Of a DNA stretch of 64,000 nt, positions 47,600 through 59,390 are shown piece after piece. The position numbers and the translations under genes are program-made. The notes under the pieces are model-generated. The model was not told where the DNA came from. It ran no database searches and was given only the letters and a program-made list of their open reading frames with translations. The DNA is from Acephala macrosclerotiorum. Its lineage: Eukaryota; Ascomycota; Leotiomycetes; Helotiales; Mollisiaceae. The DNA lies in contig MU119350.1 of NCBI GenBank assembly GCA_014904845.1, positions 1 through 64,000 of the forward strand, read 5' to 3'. Position 1 is the stretch's first letter; each line of letters begins with the position of its first letter.

Positions 47600-48795
47600 T
47601 TATGTTGATATATACGCCTCCTCAAAAGCATCAAGCTCTTTCGACATCATCTCTTTGTCCTCGTCACTCGCCCAACAGATCTCAACCGCATTCCGCTGAA
47701 GCTGCACCATCTCTGCATCATCAAACTTACACTTATCTCTCACCATATACAACCCATGAAGCACCCAATTATCCTCCATATATGCAGGGTCGTCGCTCGC
47801 AATAGTCACCTTAATACCAGCATCAAACAGCTTCCGAATCCGAGGGAACAATTCGTCTTCAGATGCGTGCCTGATATAAGCACAAGGGCAAATCGTCATC
47901 CCAATCTCTTTTTTCTTGATCACCTCCATCAAGTCATCTCGGTCTGCAGCATTCATGCCATGATCTATTCTCTCGGCGCCATCACCACCGAGGTTCTCAA
48001 CAACTTGTCGAATATGTTCGTGAGTATTCTTTTGGTTGAAGTCACAATGAGCTGTAAGTCTGAAACCATCCTTCTTGGCGCGTTCGAAGACTTCATAGAA
48101 AAGACTTGGAGGGCGATCGAGCTCATCCGAATCGAGACCGATGCCGACGATCATATCTTTATATTGTAATGCAGCTTCATACTGCTCTATCGCTGATTCT
48201 GGTGACATATCTCGAAGAAAACACATGATCCATTGAGATTTTATCTTGAAACAATTAGTCGCATGTTTTTAAGAAGGCTTAAACTTACATTCAACTCCCT
48301 CTCAGCCTTCTCCTGGGCCCTCTTAAACCCTTTCATTACTGTTTCGATCGGGATCCCTCTTCGAGTATGACCCTGAGGATCAAAAAACACCTCACAATAC
48401 CTAACATTCATCCCCTCCACCCTCTTAAAATACCCCATTGCTAAATCATAAAAATCCTCTTCTACCTGCAAAAGTTCAAATCCCCCATAATAAATCTCAA
48501 AGAAAGTAAAACTCTCTGAAGCCTTGGCAGATCCAGCTCCAATCCTTCCTCGAATTTGGGTGTATGCTTCTTCAACTTCTGGGAGCGTGGTGAGGGGCTT
48601 TTTGGAGGTGCCGCACGTGAGAGGGATGGAGTTGCGTTGGGAGAGCGTCCAGCGAAGGCTGGGAGACATGGTGCCTTCGATGTGGACGTGGAGTTCAATT
48701 TTTGGGATTTTGGTGATGATGGGGTCGCTGGACTGCAGGTGGGCCTCCCGCCACTTTTGACGTTGGGCGTAGGTTGAAACTGTGCTGGAAGACAT
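47600..48795 (-). CDS. Adenosine/adenine deaminase-family metalloenzyme
   Basis: Two exons in minus-strand order, 48795-48289 and 48244-47600, joined by a 44-bp intron; 383 residues. The TIM-barrel amidohydrolase metal site is visible: HVH (H36, H38) in IELHVHIEG, H235 in LTAHCDF, H264 in RIDHG, and DD (320-321) in ASDDPAY. The classic catalytic glutamate motif HAGE is absent; this position reads HCDF, as in a divergent subgroup of adenosine-deaminase-like proteins I recall. The substrate may therefore not be adenosine; adenine or a modified purine is possible. It should act in cytosolic purine salvage or nucleoside catabolism. The gene ends convergently about 50 bp from the HET gene's stop. 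Confidence 0.88.
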
Positions 48796-49204
48796 GATGA
48801 CGGTAGCACTAGGGGCTGTACTGTTAGAAATGGATATGAAATGGAGGAAAAAGGAGCGTCGGACGGTACATGTACTTAACTTGTGAATGATTTTGTTGAG
48901 ATGGTGTTGATGGGAGAGACGTTACAAGGTGGGGGTTGAAAGCACCCCGCTTTTAGCGAGGATAAGGGCTAGTCGCTAAATTTTTGGACTTTCAAGAGCT
49001 CGGAGGTAGCGACCGGTGAAAGCCCTACTACGAGGGCAACATCTACATCCGAGCCGGGGAATACTAAAGGGGAAAAGAAAATGCTGGGTGGAAATGATTT
49101 CAGTCTATCATGAAAAGAGCTAGCCCGTCAAGAAGAGAATATATACAACACCAAGCCTGAATTTCTATGTCCACATCTCTCATCCAATCCGAATGTCCTA
49201 CCCT
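48796..49204. other. Intergenic stretch
   Basis: About 400 bp; upstream of the deaminase and downstream of the secreted propeller gene. No gene seen. Confidence 0.45.
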
Positions 49205-50418
49205 CTAGAATTCGAATTCCAGCTTGTACATATGAATGATGTTGTTCTGTCCACTGCTGAGGTATAGAGTTTTGTGGCTTCCATCGGGGCTCCAGAAAGG
49301 ATGAACATTCACACCATAGCCAGGAATATTCTCGAGCTCGTACTGCGCGTCAAACATTAGCAACTGTCCCAATCAAGGAGGGTCATGGAGTACTCACCAA
49401 TCCAGTCCAGGGCCCATATGGAGTATCACTCGCAGAAAACATCATCGTTGAGCCATACGAAGAGGTAAACAAGATGTACTTCTCAAAGTAATTCGACCAC
49501 ATAATCGAACCTTGCCCATCAGAATGCACGATGCCCTGCACGCCATACTCCAAAGAAGCTTCTAGCTTGTTTGGAACCCCCTTGATCCATAGGTTATCCA
49601 GCCTCAAGAACTCATAAGCGTTGATATCAAACGCATCGGCCACCAACGCCCGTCCAACAATAATCCCCGTCGGCCCACCATTCGTATAAGTATAAATATA
49701 ACCCTCAGCATTCATCACTGTCATAATCCCCACCTCAATAGCATCAGGGCCCGTAACCAAAGGACCAGTCCGATTCGCGATAGGAAGTTCATCGCCGAGC
49801 GTTGCGCGGAATATGCCCAAGCCGCGATCGACCCTTGTACCAGTAGTGTCACGCCAGACTTCCCAGACGAAACCGATTCCGACACCGGGAGAAATCTCGG
49901 CGACGTTACTGGTGCTGAGTCCCCAGAAAGGGGTGGGTTGTTGGGGGACCGGGTCAGAGGGGGCGGGTTCGGCGAAGATGAGGTCGAGGACGTTGGTTAT
50001 GTTTTTCATGTCGACGCGGAGCATGTCGTCTGGTGTGCCGTAGACTTGAGGAGGTGCAGTGTCAGCTTCTTCGTCCCTTGGAAGATGAAGGTAAGAAAAG
50101 AGGACTCTTACATGCTGGTCCGGTGGAGAAGCCGTCTTGCAATCCATCAAGTGAGAGAACATCGCCGAAGTTCCAGAAGAGAGTGTTGTCGAGGACGGAG
50201 GTGCGGCCGTTGTCCCAGCCCATACGTGGGTCGGTACTGCTGTAGATGGTGCCTACATTAGAGATGTGCCATTTCGTGCCATTTTCGAAGGCGAAGGTTA
50301 TGGGGTCAGGCAGGGTTCCTGTTGGATAGGGAGTCATTGCGGAGGTGGTAGCCGCTCGATTCTCGATGATTGGGCCAGCCAGAACGGCGGAAGCAAAGAG
50401 AATGAATGATGCCTTCAT
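49205..50418 (-). CDS. Secreted beta-propeller-like protein (DUF4185-like)
   Basis: Three exons in minus-strand order: 50418-50112, 50044-49398, 49342-49205, giving 363 residues. Residues 1-14 are a signal peptide (MKASFILFASAVLA) before GPIIENRA. The body shows repeated beta-strand blocks such as WHISNVGTIYSSTDPRMGWDNG, GIGFVWEVWRDTTG, GYIYTYTNGG, SIMWSNYFEKYILFTSS and HKTLYLSSGQNNIIHMY, resembling five-bladed propellers of DUF4185 or GH43/GH62-type secreted proteins. A clear catalytic triad is not evident to me. Introns of 67 and 55 bp restore FYGTPDDMLRV and GLYELENIPGYG. Likely extracellular, perhaps acting on carbohydrate; the family call is tentative while the gene model is strong. Confidence 0.8.
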
Positions 50419-51642
50419 ATTAGAGACAGAAAAATGTAGCTAGTTGAAGGAAGGTACGAAGAAAACAAATATATGAAGGAATGAATGAAGAATTAAAGAA
50501 GAAATGTGCTAGCACAGAATTGCTGAAAGTATGATGCAAAAGAGCGATGCGATTTTCAAGTCATAATGAACTGGAAGGTGTGTATATGTATTCGCGCCCT
50601 CATTTTCAAGCCTAGAGTCTGGACCGCGATAAACTTCCAGGTACCGGATGACCGTCACACAGATCGTCCGAACATGGACGTGCTAACAAACGCGTACTGC
50701 AAAGCTTGATTCCATCAAGGAGGGCCGGCCCGTGAACTCATTGGAGGCTATGCTCGTCTGATAAGATTGCGTCTGCACGGTCGCTGTGGTAAGCCTCGCT
50801 CATCTAGCGAACGATTAGGGGGGTAAACAAAAGACCAATAGCCTTAGGCTAATGTATTTTGAGAGCATGTGGTGGCTTTCGTAGCCGCATGTTTCAAAAC
50901 GACGGATTGTTTCAAGAGAACAGAATCACGTGCAAGAGAGAAAAACTTCGTGATGAACCTGTAGGTAAATAGGTGGGATGCTCGGAGAATTGTTTGAAAT
51001 CCACATTAGTACTGCTCTTGGCCATGGGCTCGGTACTTGTGGAGGTCTGGACACGGAATTGCTGCTAGCAGCCATGAACGTGTTGCATGAGCCAGCGAAA
51101 TGAAATAAGGCATTGATAAGTCAGGAGACCATGAACGCGATTTTCGGGAGACTCTCACTCTCCTAAGCGGATATCATTTCCAAGACTGCCCTTTGCAAGA
51201 CAGCAATGCGCCCATTCTGAGATCTCAAAACATTGAAAATCAGCGACACGGAAAAGAAAGAGGAGGGCAAAAGCAAAAACACTAGGACAGATCGTCAAAA
51301 TTTGTTGAATGCTTGGACGACGTGAAGTAAACCTGGAATAACTTCAGACAAGGGTTACATCTTTAGTATTGAACTCTTAACAAGCTGAAAGCATGTGTTT
51401 TGCGCTGATGAGGGCTGCGCTGAAGAGATGGTGTGATGAGTGTGTGTTGATAAGACTTCGAGGTTGAGATTTTACCCCGTTGTAAGCGAAGCGCTAGCCA
51501 ATTTCAGGGCATTTTTGCACAAGCTCCAGCGGTTCAGCCCCCGAAGCGAGCGAGCGCAAGGCCCGAACTCAGCAATGAACGGCGTCGGAACGCCTAAAAA
51601 CATCCAAATCCTAACACTTGCGTAGTAGCAAACTCAATAGCA
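50419..51642. other. Intergenic stretch
   Basis: About 1.2 kb. It contains a CACGTG near 50926 and the GC-rich word GCGAGCGAGCGCAAG near 51547, close to a similar word near 17282. No supported gene. Confidence 0.45.
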
Positions 51643-52213
51643 TTACAAAGATGTAGTGAAAAATGCCAAAATCTGATCCACATGCCTGATTTCAAGACAT
51701 ACCTCGGAAGAAACAGTAAGTTCGACTTTAAAATCGGCCGTGTAATAATAACCTCCACCGCCATCATTTCGTGTCTGACGAAGTTCCTCCGGAATCGATA
51801 TTAAATCGACGCTTAGATAAACAACCGCGATGTGCTCTGGTGGCTCAGGTACAAGAGGGCCTTAGTTATTATCAGCAAGGAACCTGAGAATTCGCTGACG
51901 GAGATGGCAGGACTAGACATACCCATGGCAGGAAGCTCCGTCCAACTGGAGCTTGGTTCTTCGTCTGATGTGGCAATGAACGTTATCCGTTTCCACTTTT
52001 GGAATCTCTTGCTCACCAATGGAAGTTCATAGCGAACAGCGAATGATGAATCGATTGCCTCGTCGGGAAGAATGACATCGCCTCGAGCACAAGCCAAGTG
52101 ATTTGATCCGGAGGTGGACCTTCCTCCTTCAAGCCAAACCAGTCGTCATCGGCATTGGAAGTAGAAACCCCATAGTGCCCTCGGAATTCTTGGAAAGGAG
52201 GTGAAGCTGCCAT
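51643..52213 (-). CDS. Hypothetical protein, tentative three-exon model
   Basis: In minus-strand order 52213-52120, 52081-51923 and 51860-51643 give 156 residues with consistent phases. The first intron would be only 38 nt (GTCCAC...CTCGAG); without it the frame shifts and the gene would be broken. The second intron (62 bp, GTATGT...ACTAAG) is well formed. The protein begins MAASPPFQEFRGHYGVST, contains SFAVRYELPLVSKRFQKWKR and ends after a Gly/Tyr stretch (DGGGGYYYTADFKVELTVSS). The alternating pattern suggests a small beta-rich fold. No family is recognised. It may equally be a pseudogene with one indel. Confidence 0.5.
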
Positions 52214-53160
52214 TCTAATCCCTATTCTCCGAAGTACCGGCCCTTTCCCCTACAAAGGATGGGGTACAAGGACTACCTGTACGCCCAATTGGGAAGAAGC
52301 TTCTTATCATTGGTTACACTCCTTCTGGGTTTGCGCTAACATCGGAGCACTAAGCAACACCAGCCAGCCGGTCCCCGCAATCGGACTGGTCCTCTTATTT
52401 TGCCTCTTCCCTTTGCTTTCTTACTTATATACTTACTCGTATAGTGCGAGGGCTACTTCCTATTCAAAATTTTAATTTTAAGTCAGTGCTTTTTTTCTTC
52501 TTCTGAAGGTTGAATATAAACGTATGAGAGCTTCTCCGGAATAATTATTAGAAAGAAAAAAGCAATCAGAAATTCAGCTTATTTTTTTTTTAAATATAAA
52601 GCAGTTTTAAGTACTAGTTTCAATTTTAGTTCCCAGTAGCGTTAACGGTAGCGTTAAACAAATGCTACATTCTTTTCTTAGCTTCGAGCAAGAACTCAAA
52701 GCGCTGAACAAGTACACTTTCAAGTTATTTATACGTTGTAATTATAAGGCATTTCGTTGGTCCTTGTACGGCGTACCCGCATTTCTTATATCCGTGCTTT
52801 CGTAGGATTCACTGCACTTGCCCAATAATCGTTTGCCATATAAACCTGACAATCTCCACTCCTATTCACAAATTTTGTGACTTCGCTGAATATGTATTCA
52901 TTTTCTAAAAGTTCGCCAACCATGAGGATGTTCTGAATATATACTGTCAACGGCTATATTTGCCTCGCGATTGGCGAGGGGGGGAAAGGCATGCTTACTG
53001 GGACTTCGCGCCGCATCCCGTTATGTTTCGTGTTTCTCACATTGGTTATCTGGCGAACGAGTAACTGAAGTATTCCGTTCAGTGTACCAGAAAAGAAATC
53101 CTTCAAGTTTTGCCTATGACTCGTTAGCTTTGATTACAATAAAGGTTTGAAAGGTGCATT
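52214..53160. other. Intergenic, moderately AT-rich
   Basis: About 950 bp with poly-A/T tracts (52560-52620). No gene seen. Confidence 0.45.
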
Positions 53161-54541
53161 CTACTCTGTGACGCGGAGGATCCCGTTGTCAACGGTATCC
53201 TCGAAACCTGGTGCCACTCTCATCCCTCTTGGAATCGTAAGTAGCGCATCACCAGTCCCGTTGAAGGCATGCTGAATTTGTTCAAATTGCTCGAGAAGAA
53301 CTCGTGTTCTTGGCTTGAAGACCATATCTCCTTCCGATCCGAGCAGAGAATCGTTCGAAAGGCCTAGATCTAAAATCCGATGCTGAAGAAACTTGAGAAA
53401 GCAATTCTCTATAAAGTCTTTTCCATACATAGACTCTGTTATAACGTTAGATATCCATGTATATAATCCCTTTGGTTTGAACTTTACGTAAGTGGGTCCC
53501 TGATCTCGATATCTCGAGTGGTTCAAGTTTGTCAATACAATAAGATGTAGCCTCCTTTAACATTGTTTTCAGCCGACTTAGTCTAAAATAGAGCATCGGA
53601 ATATACTTGCTGCTTTGCATTGGGCAACATGGCAGATGACAAAACACTCGCCCTGTGTAATTGCTCAGCTCGGCAACAGAACTCTAAGTAGTGTTTTCTC
53701 ACCGGTGTGAAGATATCGTCATAGAGCGCATGCATCATCTCTTGAAGGGTGCGCAAGACCCAACATTCCATCTCAGAAACAAACGAGATATTTCGGAGAG
53801 TTGGAAACATTGTCGTGGTGAAAGTACACTTCACTGCTCGGTAGAGCTTGTTCATCATGTCGTACGACCACCGCTGGGATCAATTAGACATTTTGAACTT
53901 GGGTTTGGGGAAAATAAGGGACATACATCTGGGTACGTGATCATAAGATCTAACGGGACACATTCTAGGGTGTACCTTCTTTGGCCCCGCATATGTTGCC
54001 ACAACACCCTTGTGACTTTGCTCAAATAGTCCGTCACAGCATCCTCTGCGCGCTTGGTAAGGTGTATCGGCACGTCATTCATCAGTGGAACATCCTTATT
54101 GGTTTGAAGCTCTTCAATCAAGTCTAGTCCTTGAAAAGGTCTTTGAAGACTCAAAAGCCCTTCCAAAGTAGATTGAGCTTCTAGTTCCAGCTTCGTATAT
54201 TTCAAAACTCGCAAGTTATCATCAATCGACCAACCCCATTTCGGAAAGTACTTCTCTGGGTCTGTCGGGCTGTATGGGATCTCTGAAGGGACCCTTCTGG
54301 GTGAAACTCCGGGCCACTCTCTAAAGACCGCTATCCAGTTCGAAGAGCGGAGTAGATCGGGGTCCACTGGGGAACCGTCTGACATCGAATCGGCAAGAGC
54401 TGGATTAACATTTATTAGAAAAGATAATGAACGCTGCGCGGCTTGAGGGGATGGCCTACACGTGAAAGAAACACCGTAGTCGAGGGCAAGGAGGATTCTG
54501 GGTCTTATCGCGCCAGGTACCACATTCTTGTCCTTGGCCAT
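53161..54541 (-). pseudogene. Decayed HSPA12-like Hsp70 gene
   Basis: Minus-strand fragments follow the order of fungal Hsp70-like proteins: RPRILLALDYGVSFT (phosphate-1 region), AVFREWPG, VPSEIPYS, VPLDLMITYPD joined across an intron to RWSYDMMNKLYRAV and TMFPTLRNISFVSE, then GECFVIC. At that point family members continue with the essential DAGGGT loop; here the frame reads HVAQC and reaches a stop. Later pieces (FEQIQHAFNGTGDALLTIP, DNGILRVTE) match a more C-terminal part, so sequence is missing between them and the gene ends early. Frame changes are needed at about 53590 and 53500. It cannot encode a working ATPase. Confidence 0.78.
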
Positions 54542-54796
54542 AACTATAGATATCAATTCAGAATAACTGTGGGGCCTATGAGGATATGAGTAAAAGCGGG
54601 TGTGAAGTTCAGATACGAAGTTTCGTGCTCCAGCCTGGCAGGTAGGTTGCACGTGGCTTGCTCAACTGAGACATGAGGCGTTCTGAACATGACCAATAAG
54701 TGAAGTGGAAGAATGGCACGATTGGTCACGTTCCCGAATATCTCATGATTAGACTTGCTTTTTTAAGGTCATAATAAGATATGCTACAACATGCTT

Positions 54797-57281
54797 TTAG
54801 AGCCCTGTTATAAATATCGGACTCGTAATGACCTTCCCGCCATCCCACTCCCTAGCTACAAAATAGACTGTTCTCTCCTCATCTTTCTTCAGTCCCGTGA
54901 CCTCGATTCTACCTTCGACGCGATTTGGCAGAACGATATCTGGGACAGCTTCAAGCTTAACGAAGAGATCTGCACCGCCTTTGACCTCAATACCCTTGCC
55001 ACCTACTTCGAGCACTTCGTCCCAGTTTGCTTCCAAAGCGAATGTCGGTTGAGCCTTGTGAGGGTTTCCCTTAGATGCATCGCCAACCTTCACATAGCCA
55101 CCAAGGTTACCTTCGAATAAAATCCTGCTAGCCTTGTTTCCATCGTTGAATGTTAGGTTTACGCCATCAAAATCGCCACTGGTTCGAGAACGGACGGTGA
55201 CTTTGGAATCTCCGTCTTGGGCGATAGTTTCCGCCGGACTGTAAGAGATTCCACCAAAAGTTTCTATGGATGAAATTCTGGCACCTTTAATTGAGATCTC
55301 CCCGTCCCAGACGGCTTCACGATATCTGTCATAGAGCCTTGCACCGCCCCAGGTGACTCGAAGTCTATTCCAAGTCTTCGGAGAGGGATCGCCTTCTCGG
55401 AAGAGATCACGATTGAATATTTGTCCAGAAGCATCCCAAGCTTCAACGGAAGAGAAACCACTGCCTCCGTAGAATGCATAATTCAACTTCAACGGGCTTC
55501 CGTCAGATAGAATATCATCACCTTGAATAGCTCCATCATCAGTCCAGAGCAAACCAACAAGCCGCTCTCCAGTAGTAGCGAATGTATGCCTTGCCCTCAA
55601 GGCCTCTCCAACTGCCTTACGTTCTAGACTATCAGACAAAACTCCGGTGATTCCACCTTTCGTCCCAAATACTGCTGTCCCTGGAACCCCGCCACCACAG
55701 CGACCTCGATGTTCATCCGAGTTTGCACAAACTCCCATTTTCCATCCTCGCTGCACAGCATCTCGAAGCAGCCACTCGAACAGACCCCAAGCACTCCCGA
55801 TTTCAAGCAAACGTTCAAGTTTCGGGTGATGCCATCCCAGATTACATCTTCTCCCACCAACATGAGGAATTAGTAGATGTTTTCCTGGTGAGTGAGCGTA
55901 TGTAGCATACAGCTCATCCAATGGCCAAGCTCCAGGCTGAAGTTCCGAAGGCCCATCTTCATTCCACTCAAAGCTTCTCGCAACGTTACCGTGTTTGTCG
56001 AGAGGGAATTCTGGAGGATGAGTCGCGGGGTCGTCCAAGAACACCACATTGTGATCACCACCAGCTGCACTGTTTCCACACCATTCTGTGCCTGGGAAAA
56101 CGATGAATTCGCCATCTTTGCTGATATTTCGGATTATTTCAAGGGTTTTGTTCCACCTCTCGGTTGTGATGTTGAAGTCGTTGGCGGTGTAACCGACGAT
56201 GTCGAGACTTGCTATCTTCTGGGCGTAGAAGAAGTTGTAACTTGTGTTGTTGGTGCCAACTGTGTCATCAGAGTGAACGTGAAGATCTGCAAACAAAACT
56301 CGGGGAACAGGAGAGCTGTCATTGACTGAAATATACTCCGTCACTCTGTGCGAGCCAATCGATAGGAGAAGTCTGTGATCACCATTGTCTTTCAAGGATA
56401 ACCCAGAGAACACGGCGATTGTCCATCCTTCGGCAGGCAATTCAAGTTCTTGCGTCGTCAGGATACTTCCGGTGTCAGCCTTGAGTATCTTCAAGGTAGC
56501 AGATAGTCCGGCTAGATTCGTTGTCGCATTTCCCCAAATGTCTTCGACATGAACAGAGACGGAAAACTCAACTCCAGGTCGGATTAAGCGTGATGAATGA
56601 GCTTTAAGATGATGGATAGGTCCGCTCAAAATGTCGAAAGAAATATCAGGCTTGATGGCAGCAAAGCGAGAAGTCCCGACGGGATCAATATACCATCTCA
56701 TGCGGAAACCTTCTTCCACGAAGGTCTGTACACGAGTTCCTCGACCGCCGAAGCGGCGATCTCCAAGCCGGACGATGATTTGGTCTCCTGGATTCAAGTA
56801 TCCGTCAACGACGTCGATGATGATTGCTTTTTGAAATGGTCTCTCGTGACCTTTCTGATCAAAGCGGACAGAGAGATGACCAAGTGTTGCGGGTGTCTGG
56901 CCAGGTAGCAACGGGCCGGCTTTGTATTCAGCTGATAGGTAATTTTCTGATTTTGGATCAGAGGTTTGAAATAACGCCCAGTCCTGTCAAATCATGTCAG
57001 GAAACTCAAGATTCCTACGTGAATTGAGCACTCACAGAGTAGAACTTGAAAGTTCCTTTGATCCAGGCACCATCAGCAAGCCCACTTCCGCCAACTGTAA
57101 ATGTTGTGACAAGCTCAGTCCATTGTCCTGCTTCCAGAGAGGTGACATTAGTGGTAACGGAGCCCAGGAATGGAAGTGATTTGATGTATTGGTAGAGGCC
57201 GGTAGGCGAGTGGTATGGTCCTGCAATCTGGTGCAGCTCGGTATCTGAGAGAGTTTTCATCTTTGAAAGAGGGATGGTCAC
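54797..57281 (-). CDS. DUF3604 / PHP-domain metallohydrolase-like protein
   Basis: Two exons in minus-strand order, 57281-57036 and 56983-54797, joined by a 52-bp intron, give 810 residues; a start at the second methionine (M8) is also possible. The central region has the PHP-type metal motif FADLHVHSDDTVGT, with IVGYTANDFNIT, FPGTEWCG, HVGGRRCNLGWHHP and NSDEHRGRCGGG supplying further His/Asp ligands. Together these mark DUF3604, a large PHP-superfamily protein of bacteria and fungi. N- and C-terminal parts are beta-sandwich-like. No signal peptide is visible, so a cytosolic location is likely. The reaction is unknown; phosphoester or related hydrolysis is inferred from the metal-binding fold. 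Confidence 0.88.
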
Positions 57282-58440
57282 AGGCGTAGCCGCGCATTTG
57301 GAAGAGAGATATCACTGTCGCGTTGAACTCTCATAACGTGGGGTTTGGATTGAGTCGTGGGCGCATGCTTCGTATTTCACGGCGCAAATGGCGTGCTCGG
57401 GAGAAAAAGGAGGGGCTTAAAGAGTGAAAGGGAGACTGGCGCTCAAGTAATCTTCTATTGAGGTATTGTGTACATGGAGAATGAATCACCTACATATTGA
57501 GCTAGACTTTTTGAAATATTCCTGCTGCCATAGGCGGAACACTTTTTCGTGCGCTGAGACATTGATTTGAACCTTCGCCCCTTATTTCGGCTTGAAAGTT
57601 AGCGAGTCGAAGCCTGTAAAACCCCTATTTTCGGCAAAGCGCTAGAGTTGCTCGCTAAGTTATCTTGGGGGTTTAGGTTCAGGGCATAATTTTTTGCGAC
57701 CGAGGATTTTCAGCAGTCGAATCTTCATTCACTTCATCTTCATTCAATCACCAACATACCGGTCTCAATTCATTGCCATCATGCAGTGAATTTGAGCGCA
57801 GAAGCTTGCGTCTAAAGTTTTTATAAGAGGCTAGCGCCCGATGTCAATGCTTCTCATTTTGCCAGCGAACTCCAGGTCGCCCACCTGAAGCTTCCCGTGT
57901 CGTTCGTCCCAGAGAGCTTCTGCAGTAATAAATCATTTCGATGAGAGTTTATCCTCCCCATAGATCTTCTTGGCGCTCGTTTGAGTTCCGCTCAAGCCCA
58001 GCAAAGCTACAGGTGTCGAGCACAGGCACGCAACGCCGCATTGCATGAGTCTTAAGATGCGCGGCAAGATTTCGAAGATTTCACAATTATCCCGAAACAC
58101 TAGAATTCTGCCTTTCTTTGCTCATTCGTTTCTGATTAAGCACTCCACCCATCCTTTTCATAAAACTGCTCACGGCTCAGTTATTCTTTGATTGATTTCG
58201 CAGGGCCGATCGAAGTAACATCATCGTACTCCCTCCCCATGGCAACTCCATCTGTACACGTGAAGAACCTAGACTGCAAATTCTCCAAAGGCTTCAGTAA
58301 TTCTATCTTCTACTAACCCTACTGTTCTGATGTTGAAGGACGACGGTAGTGTCTAATTCACATTTCTTGGGGTTTCTCCAAATTTAAGCTGGTTGTTTCT
58401 GCAATGGTTTTAGAGACCAACCCTTACTTAAATGATCATG
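57282..58440. other. Intergenic stretch
   Basis: About 1.2 kb; no gene seen. It includes short inverted words such as AAGCGCTAGAGTTGCTCGCT near 57640. Confidence 0.45.
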
Positions 58441-59390
58441 TCAATTACATATACTCATCTGTCTCTCCCGGCCTGGTCTCCGCCTGGTCTCCGCCTGTTC
58501 TCTATCCGAACACTCCTCCCGACAAGACCTCTGCCCCGCCATTCTGCAATAAACAACATACACCTCCGCCGTCCCCGCAAACGCCAATCCAATACTCTGC
58601 GAATAACGAACGACCGTCGCAACAAGACTCGCCGCAATACCCTGATTCTCCACCGGCACCAGATTGCTAATAATTATAGTGCCGGCAGGGAAACTAATAT
58701 CCATCCCAAAAGGCGCAATCATCCATGCCGAAAATGCGTCCTTCCAATAGAGTTGATGAATGGGCATTATGGCGACGAGGATGTTCATTGCGCAGAGAAA
58801 GAGCATTGGCAATGATAAGTGGTATGATGGGAGACTCCTCGACTGAGCAAGAAGAACGTGAAGAGCGAGGCTGCAAGACCGCTAAATGGAACGGGGACAA
58901 TTTGAGCAGCTACGGAAAGCGGAGTATCGCCTCGCAGTTGAGTAGTAAAGTTGATCAGGCAGTAGATAAAGATTCCGAAGCTTGACTGGCCGAGACTGGT
59001 GATTGTCAAAACGTAGGCGACGTCGTTGGGGGGTTTATTAACTAGGTGCAAAGGTTGTGGGACTTTCGTTTCGATGCAGAGGAAGGAAATAAGACTGCAA
59101 GAGGCAGGAAAACAAGCAACGTCTGTTGTATCTGCTCCAAAACTCTCCGCTATGATGTAGTCCGGATTGATGCCTTGTGTATTCCCAACCTGGATCATGA
59201 AGTTCGTGAACGAGATCACGAACAGGAGGAGAACTTCGCGACTTGGGGATATTGGAGGGATCAAGAAATGACCTCCTTGCTCGTGTTGAGCCATGTTCAT
59301 GTCTTCAAGAATAGGATGCCGCATTGTAAGTTGCTTGACGGATATGAGGAACGGAGTGAAGGAGACGGTGTCGAGTTTGCAATCCGTCAA
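58441..59390 (-). pseudogene. MFS drug:H+ antiporter (DHA1-like), decayed
   Basis: Minus-strand pieces in two frames resemble a fungal efflux permease. The first, from 59390, has SPSREVLLLFVISFTNFMIQVG and YIIAESFGADTTD (helix 1 region), then jumps to GQSSFGIFIYCLINF and LRGDTPLSVAAQIVPVPFSG, which belong to the second half of the protein, so the middle helices are missing. The frame is lost near 58800. The second piece continues with ILVAIMPIHQLYWKDAF, PFGMDISFPAGTIIISNLVP and ENQGIAASLVATVV before ending in unrelated sequence next to a triplicated GCCTGGTCTCC-like word (58470-58495). With fewer than half of twelve helices and at least one frameshift it is not functional. Confidence 0.8.
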
